NCBI RefSeq assembly: GCF_025351295.1
Contig: NZ_JANXWD010000105.1
Span: 88,984 to 152,983, forward strand
Origin: Phenylobacterium sp.
GTDB taxonomy: Bacteria; Pseudomonadota; Alphaproteobacteria; Caulobacterales; Caulobacteraceae
Length of the DNA: 64,000 bases
Direction: 5' to 3'
Below, one piece after another: positions 10,800 to 18,715 of this stretch. Under the pieces are notes generated by a model. The model made no database searches, was not told where the DNA came from, and saw nothing but the letters and a program-made list of their open reading frames with translations. The position numbers and the translations under genes are program-made. Positions within the stretch are counted from its first letter, which is position 1. Each line of letters begins with the position of its first letter.

Positions 10800-12326
10800 A
10801 TGGCTTACCGATCGCTGCGCGAATTCCTGACCAAGCTCGAGGCCGCCGGCGAACTGGTCCGCGTCAGCGAACCGGTCTCCACCCAGCTGGAGATGACCGA
10901 GATCCAGCGCCGGCTGCTGCGCGACGGCGGCCCGGCGGTGCTGTTCGAGAACGTCATCCGCGCCGACGGCGAGCGCTCGACGATGCCCTGCCTGGTCAAC
11001 CTGTTCGGCACGGTGAAGCGGGTGGCCATGGGCGTCACCCTGGAGGGCAAGGAACGCACCACCGCCGGCGAACTGCGCGAGGTGGGCGAGCTGCTGGCCT
11101 TCCTGCGCCAGCCCGAACCGCCGCGTGGCCTGAAGGACGCGATGGAGATGCTGCCGTTGGCCAGGACGGTGATGAGCATGCGGCCGCAGGTGCGCAAGAC
11201 CGCGCCGGTGCAGGAGATCGTCTGGAGGGGTGACCAGATCGACCTGACCAGGCTGCCGATCCAGGGCTGCTGGCCGGGCGAGCCGGCGCCGCTGATCACC
11301 TGGCCGCTGGTGGTGACCAAGGGCCCCTCGCAGACCCGCGAGGACGACTACAACCTGGGCATCTATCGCATGCAGGTGCTGGGCAAGGACCGCACCATCA
11401 TGCGCTGGCTGGCCCACCGCGGCGGGGCCCAGCACCACCGCCGCTGGAAGGCGCAGGGCAAGCGCGAGCCGCTGCCCGCCTGCGCAGTGATCGGCGCCGA
11501 TCCGGGCACGATCCTGGCCGCGGTCACCCCGGTGCCGGACACGCTGTCGGAGTACCAGTTCGCCGGCCTGCTGCGCGGCGCCAAGCTGGACCTGGTTCCC
11601 GCGAAGACCGTCCCGCTGATGGTCCCGGCCCAGGCCGAGATCGTGCTGGAGGGCCATGTGCTGCTTGACGAGTACGCCGACGAGGGGCCGTACGGCGACC
11701 ACACCGGCTACTACAACTCGGTCGAACAGTTCCCGGTCTTCCAGGTCAGCGCGATCACCATGCGCAAGGACCCGATCTACCTCTCCACCTTCACTGGCCG
11801 GCCGCCGGACGAACCGTCGGTGCTGGGCGAGGCCTTGAACGAGGTGTTCATCCCGCTGTTGCAGCAGCAGTTCCCGGAGATCGTCGACTTCTGGCTGCCG
11901 CCGGAGGGCTGCAGCTACCGCATCGCGGTGGTGTCGATGAAGAAGGCCTACCCCGGCCACGCCAAGCGGGTGATGATGGGCGTCTGGAGCTATCTGCGCC
12001 AGTTCATGTACACCAAGTGGGTGATCGTCGTGGACGACGACATCGACGCCCGCGACTGGAAGGACGTCATGTGGGCGCTCTCCACCCGCATGGACCCGGC
12101 CCGCGACATCACGCTCATCGAGAATACCCCCATCGACTACCTGGACTTCGCATCGCCGGAGAGCGGGCTGGGATCGAAGATCGGGCTGGACGCCACCAAC
12201 AAATGGCCGCCCGAGACCCACCGCGAGTGGGGCGAGAAGCTGGGGATGGACCGCGCCACCATCGACGCGGTGACCGAGAAGTGGGCTAGGCTGGGGTTGC
12301 CCGGCGACGGTCGACCGGTCGAGTAG
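10800..12326 (+). CDS. ubiD: UbiD family decarboxylase
   Basis: 508 residues from ATG 10800. Matches the UbiD family end to end: [18 protein letters not shown] at the N-terminus, prenyl-FMN and Mn-binding [11 protein letters not shown], and the catalytic acid region [16 protein letters not shown]. The C-terminal part has [21 protein letters not shown] and PATMER-like helices. In ubiquinone synthesis UbiD removes the carboxyl group of 3-polyprenyl-4-hydroxybenzoate using prenylated FMN made by UbiX. No ubiX gene is in the window. Other UbiD members act on different aromatic acids, but the length and lack of a catabolic context favour ubiquinone synthesis. Confidence 0.9.
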   Translation: MAYRSLREFLTKLEAAGELVRVSEPVSTQLEMTEIQRRLLRDGGPAVLFENVIRADGERSTMPCLVNLFGTVKRVAMGVTLEGKERTTAGELREVGELLAFLRQPEPPRGLKDAMEMLPLARTVMSMRPQVRKTAPVQEIVWRGDQIDLTRLPIQGCWPGEPAPLITWPLVVTKGPSQTREDDYNLGIYRMQVLGKDRTIMRWLAHRGGAQHHRRWKAQGKREPLPACAVIGADPGTILAAVTPVPDTLSEYQFAGLLRGAKLDLVPAKTVPLMVPAQAEIVLEGHVLLDEYADEGPYGDHTGYYNSVEQFPVFQVSAITMRKDPIYLSTFTGRPPDEPSVLGEALNEVFIPLLQQQFPEIVDFWLPPEGCSYRIAVVSMKKAYPGHAKRVMMGVWSYLRQFMYTKWVIVVDDDIDARDWKDVMWALSTRMDPARDITLIENTPIDYLDFASPESGLGSKIGLDATNKWPPETHREWGEKLGMDRATIDAVTEKWARLGLPGDGRPVE

Positions 12327-12347
12327 CGACACAAAGAGGACGCCACG

Positions 12348-12749
12348 ATGGATCCGAAGGATTCCGTTCACGCCGCGGCCCTCTGGGCAGGGCTGCATCT
12401 GATCCTGCTGCTGGTGCTGGCCGTGCTGGTCACCCGCCAGCGGCGCAAGCACCACGTGGTGCTGGGCGACGGCGGCGTGCCAGGCCTGACCCAGGCGGGC
12501 CGGGCGTTCGGCAATGCGACGGAATATGTGCCGGCCGCCCTGGTGGCGCTGGCGATCCTGGCGCAGGCGGGCGCGCAGCCGATGCTGATCCACGGCATCG
12601 GCCTGGTGCTGTTCGGGGGCCGGGTGCTGCATGCGCTGGGCCTGTCGCGGGGCGACGGGACCGGGTGGCCGAGGGCGGCCGGGGTGCTGGCCACCTGGGT
12701 CGCCTACATCGCCGCGGCTGCGGCGCTTTTGTTCTACGCCATCCCCTGA
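12348..12749 (+). CDS. MAPEG family membrane protein
   Basis: 133 residues with four hydrophobic helices. The loop after helix 1 reads TRQRRKHHVVLGDGG and is followed by AGRAFGNATEYVP, matching the RaFqN..E.vP motif of membrane-associated proteins in eicosanoid and glutathione metabolism. Bacterial members are small inner-membrane proteins with glutathione-linked or unknown activity. It begins 21 nt after ubiD and may be co-transcribed; the hairpin at 12758-12786 follows directly. Confidence 0.85.
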   Translation: MDPKDSVHAAALWAGLHLILLLVLAVLVTRQRRKHHVVLGDGGVPGLTQAGRAFGNATEYVPAALVALAILAQAGAQPMLIHGIGLVLFGGRVLHALGLSRGDGTGWPRAAGVLATWVAYIAAAAALLFYAIP

Positions 12750-12757
12750 GCCTGACC

Positions 12758-12786
12758 GTCGTCCCGCGGCTGGTCCGCGGGATGAC
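12758..12786. terminator. hairpin, dispersed GTCATCCCGCGG palindrome
   Basis: GTCGTCCCGCGG (12758-12769) pairs with CCGCGGGATGAC (12775-12786) with one mismatch. It lies just after the MAPEG gene and before the convergent antitoxin gene, so it can act as a bidirectional terminator. Same family as 9921 and 15986. Confidence 0.65.
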
Positions 12787-12844
12787 GCACTACGTCGAGG
12801 CTGCGGCCTTTACGGCACCCCGCGCGCCTGGGCTCGGGGTCCGC

Positions 12845-13138
12845 CTATGCCGCCTGCGGCGTCTTTACCGTCAGATGGAGGCCGAGCGCGCCCATGACCC
12901 GTAGCACGGTGTCAAGGCTTGGGTTCCCGTCGGCACTTAGCGCCTTGTACAGCGCCTGACGCGAAAGCCCGGTCTTCTCCGCCAGCTCGGTCATGCCGCC
13001 CGCCCGGGCCACGACGCCCAGCGCAGTCGCGATGTGCGCGGCGTTCGCGTCCTCGAAGGCCGCTTCGAGGAAATACGCCACGTCGTCGGCCGTCTCGATC
13101 CCGTCGGCCGCATCGAAGGGAAGGGTCTTCGGGGTCAT
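12845..13138 (-). CDS. HigA-like antitoxin (putative addiction-module antidote)
   Basis: 97 residues from ATG 13138. The N-terminus MTPKTLPFDAADGIETADDV and the motif AYFLEAAFEDANA are typical of putative addiction-module antidote proteins. A helix-turn-helix follows: MTELAEKTGLSRQALYKALS, then NPSLDTVLRVMGALGL. It should bind and neutralise the adjacent HigB-like toxin and repress the operon. It overlaps the toxin gene by 4 nt (13135-13138) and is downstream of it, the HigBA order. Confidence 0.9.
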   Translation of the reverse strand: MTPKTLPFDAADGIETADDVAYFLEAAFEDANAAHIATALGVVARAGGMTELAEKTGLSRQALYKALSADGNPSLDTVLRVMGALGLHLTVKTPQAA

Positions 13139-13428
13139 CTCATACCTCCTTCGCCAGTTGCCTGGCCCGCGATGTCCCGGGCCTGGGTGGACTTGTCTCC
13201 GCCGCACAGGAGCACGATCAGTTGCTCGCCGCGCCGCACGAAATAGAGCCGGTAACCCGGCCCGTAGTGGATGCGCGCCTCGGTGACACCCTCGCCAACC
13301 GAGGCGACATCGCCGAGATTGCCGACTGCGATCCTGAGCACCCGATCGGAGATCCGTTGCATCGCGCGGCGGTCTCGCAGCGCGCCGAGCCATTCGGCGA
13401 ACGCCTCGGTCTGGCGCACCTCGAGCAT
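13135..13428 (-). CDS. HigB-like RelE/ParE-superfamily toxin
   Basis: 97 residues from ATG 13428 (MLEVRQTEAFAEWLGALRDRRA). It matches the family of phage-derived Gp49-like/HigB killer proteins: ARIHYGPGYRLYFVRRGEQLIVLLCGGDKSTQARDI carries the Arg/Tyr strand and the GGDKSTQ loop seen in these ribosome-dependent mRNA interferases. A longer frame starts at 13461 but adds sequence without similarity. First gene of a two-gene operon with the antitoxin. The promoter should lie between 13429 and the divergent pmbA at 13593. Confidence 0.9.
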   Translation of the reverse strand: MLEVRQTEAFAEWLGALRDRRAMQRISDRVLRIAVGNLGDVASVGEGVTEARIHYGPGYRLYFVRRGEQLIVLLCGGDKSTQARDIAGQATGEGGMR

Positions 13429-13592
13429 GCGACACCGTAGGCGAGACAAGAGGATCGTCAACTATAAGCGACACCAAAATCGATCAAACCACAGACCCCG
13501 ATCCCCCACGAGTCGGGGGCGAACCGTGACGGCCAGGGATGCGGCGAAGCGCCGGGGTTGTTCCCTCTGCCCGTTCCCGCCATATCCCTGCG

Positions 13593-14924
13593 ATGGACGA
13601 AACCCTGTTGAACGAGGTCGTGGCCGCCGCCCTGAAGGCCGGAGCCGATGCGGCCGAAGCGGTCGGCGCCGACCGGCGCAGCCTGTCGATCTCCGTCCGC
13701 ATGGGCGCCCTGGAAGAGGTCGAGCGCGAGGAATCACGCGACCTGGGCCTGCGGGTGTTCGTGGGCCGGCGGCAGGCCACCGTCTCCCGCTCGGACATCT
13801 CCGCCGAGGCCCGCGCCAAGCTGGTGGAGCGCGCGGTGGCCATGGCCCGGCTGGCGCCCGAGGACCCCTATGCCGGCCTGGCCGACCCAGACCGGCTGGC
13901 CAAGGGGCCGCTGCTCGACCTCGACCTCTACGACCCGACCGAGCCCTCCGCCGAGGCGCTGGAGGCGCGCGCGCGGATCGCCGAAGCGGCCGCCCGCGCG
14001 GTGCCCAAGGTCACCAACTCCGACGGCGGCAGCGGCGCCTGGTCGTCCTCGCAGTGGACCATGGTGACCAGCGCCGGCTTCACCGGCGTGCACCGCGCCT
14101 CGGGCTTCTCCATCGGCGCCTCGGCGATCGCCGGCGACGACGACGGTATGGAGACCGGCTATGACGGCCGCTCGGTCCGCTGGCAGGCCGACCTGCCGGC
14201 GCCGGAGACGCTGGGCGCCGAGGCCGGCCGCCGGGCCGCCTCGCGGCTGGGGGCGCGCAAGATCGCCTCGACCACCGCCCCGGTGATCTTCGAGAACCGC
14301 CTGGCCGGATCGCTGATGGGTCCGCTGATCGGCGCCATCTCCGGCCCCTCGATCGCGCGCGGCACCTCGTTCCTCAAGGACAAGCTGGGCCAGCAGCTGT
14401 TCGCCAAGGGCATCTATCTGAAGGACGACCCGCACAAGCTGCGCGGCCTCGGCTCCTCGCCCTTCGACGACGAGGGCGTGGCCAACGCGGCGCACAATCT
14501 GATCGACGACGGGGTGCTGACCACCTGGCTGCTGAACTCGTCCTCGGCCCGCCAGCTGGGCCTCAGCACCACCGGGCACGCCTCGCGCGGCCTGGCCGGC
14601 CCGCCCGGCGTCTCGACCTCCAACCTGACCTTCCAGCCGGGTGATCGCGACCAGGCCGGGCTGATGGCCGACGCGGGCGAGGGCCTGCTGATCACCTCGA
14701 TGTTCGGCCCGTCCCTGAACGGCAACACCGGCGACTGGTCGGTGGGCTGCTCCGGCTTCTGGTTCGAGGGCGGCGAGATCGCCTATCCGGTCAACGAGAT
14801 CACCGTGGCCGGAAACCTGCTGGAGATCTTCAGCCGCGTGGTTCCGGGCTCCGACCTGGAGATCCGTGGCGCCGCCAACGCCCCGTCGCTGCTGGTGTAC
14901 GCGCTGGCCATCGCGGGTCGATGA
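13593..14924 (+). CDS. pmbA: TldD/PmbA family metallopeptidase subunit (TldE)
   Basis: 443 residues from ATG 13593. PmbA/TldE forms a heterodimer with TldD, the subunit that carries the metal site. In this branch ESRDLGLRVFVGRRQATVSRSD, the SSFL-type core (GTSFLKDKLGQQLF) and the C-terminal EITVAGNLLEIF are conserved. The HExxxH zinc motif is absent, as expected for the PmbA subunit. The complex degrades unfolded peptides and matures some modified peptides. tldD is not in the window. The gene overlaps the downstream phosphatase gene by 4 nt. Confidence 0.92.
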   Translation: MDETLLNEVVAAALKAGADAAEAVGADRRSLSISVRMGALEEVEREESRDLGLRVFVGRRQATVSRSDISAEARAKLVERAVAMARLAPEDPYAGLADPDRLAKGPLLDLDLYDPTEPSAEALEARARIAEAAARAVPKVTNSDGGSGAWSSSQWTMVTSAGFTGVHRASGFSIGASAIAGDDDGMETGYDGRSVRWQADLPAPETLGAEAGRRAASRLGARKIASTTAPVIFENRLAGSLMGPLIGAISGPSIARGTSFLKDKLGQQLFAKGIYLKDDPHKLRGLGSSPFDDEGVANAAHNLIDDGVLTTWLLNSSSARQLGLSTTGHASRGLAGPPGVSTSNLTFQPGDRDQAGLMADAGEGLLITSMFGPSLNGNTGDWSVGCSGFWFEGGEIAYPVNEITVAGNLLEIFSRVVPGSDLEIRGAANAPSLLVYALAIAGR

Positions 14925-15712
14925 AGCAGGACCTCGACCTGATCGTGCAGGCCGCGCAGGAGGCCGGGGCCCTGGCCCGTAACCTCCGTCGCAAGGGCCT
15001 GGAGGTCGAGTACAAGGCCGAGGACAACACCCCGGTGACCAACGCCGACCTGGCCGCCGACAAGCTGCTGACCGCGCGCCTGCGCGCGGCACGGCCCGAC
15101 TACGGCTGGCTGTCCGAGGAGACCGCCGACGATTCCCGGCGCATGGAGCACCGACGCATCTTCGTGGTCGATCCGATCGACGGGACGCGCGCGTTCCTGA
15201 AGGGCCGGCCCTGGTGGTCGGTGTCGATCGCGGTGGTGGAGGACGGCCTGACCGTGGCCGGCGTGGTCTTCGCCCCTGAGGTGGACGAGATCTATGCGGC
15301 GACCGCCGGCCAGGGCGCCACCCGCAACAACCGCCCGATCCAGCCCAGTGGCGCCACGGACCTCGACGACTGCCGCATGGCCGGCGATCCGATGGTCTTC
15401 GCCCACTGGTCCTGGCCCACGCCGTGGCCGGAGACCATGCGGGTCGAGCAGCGCAATTCCACCGCCTACCGCATGTGCCTGGTGGCGGCCGGGGAGTTCG
15501 ACGCCGCCGTGGCGCCGGTGCGCAAGTCCGACTGGGACGTCGCGGCCGGCGATCTCATCGCCCGCGAAGCCGGCTGCTTCGTGGGTGATCACAACGGCTG
15601 CGCGTTCCGCTACAATCGCCGGCGCCCGTCACAGGCCAGCCTGATCTGCGCCACCCCGGCCCTCGCGCCATTGATCCTGGCGCGGGTGTCGCATATTGGC
15701 GCGGCGAAATGA
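14921..15712 (+). CDS. cysQ: inositol-monophosphatase superfamily, 3'(2'),5'-bisphosphate nucleotidase-like
   Basis: 263 residues. Metal-binding motifs of the Li-sensitive phosphatase family are visible: WLSEET, then DPIDGTRAFLKG and the later SDWDVAAGDLIAREAG. The DPIDGTR.F..G form fits CysQ (PAP phosphatase) or the closely related inositol-1-phosphatases. CysQ recycles the 3'-phosphoadenosine 5'-phosphate left by PAPS-using enzymes, which would fit the two sulfotransferases in this window, but that is inference. Operonic with pmbA (4-nt overlap) and probably with the DUF4170 gene 22 nt downstream. Confidence 0.85.
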   Translation: MKQDLDLIVQAAQEAGALARNLRRKGLEVEYKAEDNTPVTNADLAADKLLTARLRAARPDYGWLSEETADDSRRMEHRRIFVVDPIDGTRAFLKGRPWWSVSIAVVEDGLTVAGVVFAPEVDEIYAATAGQGATRNNRPIQPSGATDLDDCRMAGDPMVFAHWSWPTPWPETMRVEQRNSTAYRMCLVAAGEFDAAVAPVRKSDWDVAAGDLIAREAGCFVGDHNGCAFRYNRRRPSQASLICATPALAPLILARVSHIGAAK

Positions 15713-15734
15713 CCTCTGCTGAAACGAACCGCAC

Positions 15735-15983
15735 ATGCCCGACAAACAACTCCTCCACCTCGTCATCGGCGGGGAACTGAAATCGCTCGATGGACCGCCC
15801 GAGTTCTCTGACCTGACCAAGGTCGACCTGGTCGGCGCCTATCCGACCTACCAGGACGCCGCCAAGGCGTGGCGCGCACGGGCCCAGCAGACCGTCGACA
15901 ACGCGCTGATGCGCTATTTCATCATCCACGCCCACAAGCTGCTGGATCCCGACAGCGACGAGCACCACGACCACCACCACTAG
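15735..15983 (+). CDS. DUF4170 domain-containing protein
   Basis: 82 residues matching the small alphaproteobacterial DUF4170 family: LLHLVIGGELKSL, VDLVGAYPTYQDAAKAWRA and NALMRYFIIHAHKLLDP. The C-terminus is a natural His-rich tail (DEHHDHHH). No function is established. Family members are often found beside inositol-phosphatase-like genes, as here. The gene ends just before the hairpin 15986-16016. Confidence 0.88.
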   Translation: MPDKQLLHLVIGGELKSLDGPPEFSDLTKVDLVGAYPTYQDAAKAWRARAQQTVDNALMRYFIIHAHKLLDPDSDEHHDHHH

Positions 15984-15985
15984 GC

Positions 15986-16016
15986 CGTCATCCCGCGGCT
16001 TGTCCGCGGGATGACG
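15986..16016. terminator. perfect hairpin between convergent genes
   Basis: CGTCATCCCGCGG pairs with CCGCGGGATGACG across a 5-nt loop. It lies between the end of the DUF4170 gene and the end of the phosphatase gene. Third copy of the dispersed palindrome family. Confidence 0.7.
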
Positions 16017-16026
16017 CTCGTAGGGG

Positions 16027-16716
16027 TCACTCCCGCCGCAGCACGCCCTCGGTCAGCGCATTGGCCCACATGTTGGTGCGGAAATCGGCCTTGATGCCGG
16101 CCGGGTCGTACAGCGGGCTCTGCACCCATTCGAGGAAGCTCATCCCGGCCGGCTCGCCCTCAGTGAGGTAGCGGGCGAAGGTGTAGTCCAGCACGCCGGT
16201 CTTGCCGTGGCGGATGTGCAGGTAGCGGAACGACAGCTGGTCCAGCGCCGCGCGGATCGGCAGGCCCTTGCGGAAGTGCAGGTAGAGCACGCTCATGATC
16301 CCGGCCCGGTCCGCGCCGGACTTGCAGTGCATCAGCGCCGGATACTCCAGGGTCTCGAACAGCCGCTTGGCCGCCAGCACCCGCTCGCGGCTGGGGACCT
16401 CGCGCGAGGTGATAGTGAAGTTGACGAAGGTCAGGCCCAGCCGCGCGCAGGCGTCCTTCTCCAGGGCGTGGAAACTGGCGTCGAAGCCGCCGCGCAGGTT
16501 GACGACGGTGCGGATGCCGCGGGCCTTCCACGCGGCGAGCTGGTGCGGCCAGGGCTGGTTGGCGCGCACCAGCTCCTCGGAGATCCAGTGGGCGTTGGAG
16601 AAGCCCAGCCGAAGATAGGCGTGGTCGTTCCAGAGGTAGTCCGCATAGGTCACCGCCCGCCCCAGCGGCGTGGTCAGGTCGAACCGGCCAGGTTCGGGAG
16701 CGGGCGCATCGGTCAT
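16027..16716 (-). CDS. tyrosine-phosphatase-fold protein (DSP/PTP family)
   Basis: 229 residues from ATG 16716 (MTDAPAPEPGRFDLT). The CX5R active-site loop is MHCKSGADRAG, preceded by IRTVVNLRGG, which is typical of bacterial dual-specificity or lipid-type phosphatases. No signal peptide. The substrate may be a phosphoprotein or a phospholipid/lipid A phosphate. It is transcribed divergently from the hybrid kinase at 16888. The frame is open further upstream but that part is Arg-rich and lacks similarity. Confidence 0.85.
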   Translation of the reverse strand: MTDAPAPEPGRFDLTTPLGRAVTYADYLWNDHAYLRLGFSNAHWISEELVRANQPWPHQLAAWKARGIRTVVNLRGGFDASFHALEKDACARLGLTFVNFTITSREVPSRERVLAAKRLFETLEYPALMHCKSGADRAGIMSVLYLHFRKGLPIRAALDQLSFRYLHIRHGKTGVLDYTFARYLTEGEPAGMSFLEWVQSPLYDPAGIKADFRTNMWANALTEGVLRRE

Positions 16717-16887
16717 CGGGCCTAAGTAGGCCGCGGCGCGCGCCAGCGAAAGCGGTCGGCGTGCGGGCCGGCGCCGCGACAATCTGTCCACCGGCTCCGC
16801 GAACGGCGTCATCCGCGTTTGCACTTTCACAAGCCGGGCCATGCGACGGTTCCGTCACGAGGTCGTAGGCCGGGGGGCCAAGCGCGC

Positions 16888-18633
16888 ATGGAAGCCATAG
16901 ACCCTGCCAGCCTTCGGGTGCTGCGGTGGCGCGTCGAGGACCTGGTTCCCCGCCTCTCCCAGGCGGTGCTGATCGGCGCGCTGGTGTGGCTGCAGATCCG
17001 GTCGCCGTTGGCGTTCGCGTGGCTCGCCGTCGCCGTGGCCACGGCACTGATCGACTCGGCGGTGTCACGGCGCTTCCTGTCCAGGATCCATGACCGCCGC
17101 CTCGCCGTGATCAACGACATCACCCGGACGGTCTCGGCGGCCTCCTTCGCCGCGGTGTGCCTGCTGATGCTCACCGACCGTTCCGGGTTCGGCCTCGCCG
17201 CGGCGATCCTGGCGGCCTGCGCGATCAACCTGAACAACGTCATGATGACCCGCGGCGTGCGGCGCTTCACCCTGAGCATCACCTCGCCCTCGTCAGTGGT
17301 GCTGGCCGCCCTGCCGCTGACCGCCTGGGCGACGGGCAACTCCCTGACCCTGACGGGGGCCGTGGTGATGACGGTCGGCGCCCTGGCCTACACGATCTTC
17401 ATCGTCAGGCTGGCCGGCGCGTTCTTTAAGGAAGGCCATGCCCTGCGCGAGGCTCTGGAGGCGGCGGAGGCCGCCAGCCGGGCCAAGAGCAGCTTCCTCG
17501 CCGTCACCAGTCACGAGATCCGCACGCCGCTCAACGGCGTGCTGGGCATGGCCCAGGCGATGGAGAACGACGCGCTGTCGCCGGACCAGCGGGCCCGCGT
17601 CGGGGTGATCCGCCAGTCGGGCGCGGCGCTCCTGCAGCTGTTGAACGACATCCTTGACCTGTCGAAGATCGAGGCCGGCAAGCTCGACGTCGAGTGCGCG
17701 CCGTTCGACCTCGAGGCCGTGGTGGTGAGCGCGATGGACGCCTTCAGCGCCAGCGCCGTCAACAAGGGCCTGGCGTGCGAGCTCGCCTTCGACCCGGAGG
17801 TCCGGGGCGCCTTCGACGGGGACGCCGCGCGGGTCCGCCAGGTGCTCTGCAACCTGATCTCCAACGCGGTGAAGTTCACGGAAGCCGGCGCGGTGACGGT
17901 GTCGGTCGCAGCGCGGCCCGGCGGCGTGCGGCTCAGCGTCACCGACACCGGGCCCGGCGTGCCCGCCGGCCTCGCCGAGCGGCTGTTCGACAGGTTCACC
18001 CAGGCGGACTCCTCCACCACACGGCGCTTCGGCGGCACGGGCCTCGGCCTGGCGATCAGCCGGGAGCTTTGCCAGGCCATGGGCGGGACTATCTGCGTCG
18101 AGAGCCCGCCCGGCGGCGGCGCCACCTTCATCGTCGACCTGTCGCTGGCCCGGAGCCACGCCCAGGGCGCGCCCGACGCGCCGCTCGCCATCGAGCCGCA
18201 CCGGCCGGGCGAGACGCCCCTGCGGGTGCTGGCCGCCGAGGACAATGCGATCAATCAGCTGGTCCTGCGCACCCTGCTGGAACAGATCGGCGTCCAGGCC
18301 ACCCTGGTCGACACCGGCGCCGAGGCCGTCGCGGCCTGGGAACAGGGCGGCTTCGACCTGATCCTGATGGACGTCCAGATGCCGCAGATGGACGGACCGG
18401 AGGCCACGCGCCTGATCCGCGCCCGCGAGGCGGCCAGCGGCCGGCGCCGCACGCCGATTGTGGCGCTTACCGCCAATGTCATGAGCCACCAGGTCGAGAG
18501 CTATCTGGCCGCGGGCATGGATGGCTATGTCGGCAAGCCCATCGCCATCGCCGAGCTCTATGCCGCCATTGCCGCGGCCGCGAGCGCAGCGGAGCCGGCG
18601 GACGCGGACGCCGTGGCCGATCGGGTCGCCTGA
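16888..18633 (+). CDS. membrane hybrid sensor histidine kinase/response regulator
   Basis: 581 residues from ATG 16888. About six hydrophobic helices fill residues 25-175, ending in a short coiled stretch (ALREALEAAEAASRAKSSF). HisKA has its His near residue 209 (VTSHEIRTPLNGVLG). The HATPase domain shows SNAVKF, DTGPGV and GGTGLGLAI, where GIGI is changed to GPGV. The receiver has EDNAINQ and phospho-Asp near residue 495 (LILMDVQMPQMDGP). It matches the kinase at 3243-5036 closely in HisKA, ATPase and receiver but not in the membrane part, so the two probably sense different cues. No output domain. Confidence 0.93.
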   Translation: MEAIDPASLRVLRWRVEDLVPRLSQAVLIGALVWLQIRSPLAFAWLAVAVATALIDSAVSRRFLSRIHDRRLAVINDITRTVSAASFAAVCLLMLTDRSGFGLAAAILAACAINLNNVMMTRGVRRFTLSITSPSSVVLAALPLTAWATGNSLTLTGAVVMTVGALAYTIFIVRLAGAFFKEGHALREALEAAEAASRAKSSFLAVTSHEIRTPLNGVLGMAQAMENDALSPDQRARVGVIRQSGAALLQLLNDILDLSKIEAGKLDVECAPFDLEAVVVSAMDAFSASAVNKGLACELAFDPEVRGAFDGDAARVRQVLCNLISNAVKFTEAGAVTVSVAARPGGVRLSVTDTGPGVPAGLAERLFDRFTQADSSTTRRFGGTGLGLAISRELCQAMGGTICVESPPGGGATFIVDLSLARSHAQGAPDAPLAIEPHRPGETPLRVLAAEDNAINQLVLRTLLEQIGVQATLVDTGAEAVAAWEQGGFDLILMDVQMPQMDGPEATRLIRAREAASGRRRTPIVALTANVMSHQVESYLAAGMDGYVGKPIAIAELYAAIAAAASAAEPADADAVADRVA

Positions 18634-18641
18634 CGCGCCAG

Positions 18642-18673
18642 GGCTTTGGCTAGGCGGGGCTTTGGCTAGGCGG
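18642..18673 (+). repeat. perfect tandem duplication of 16 bp
   Basis: GGCTTTGGCTAGGCGG occurs twice head to tail in the leader between the hybrid kinase and the ABC exporter gene. Likely a recent slippage duplication. Confidence 0.9.
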
Positions 18674-18715
18674 GCCAAGCTTGACACCGGCGGCGCAACA
18701 TCCGACCCCAGGCCG

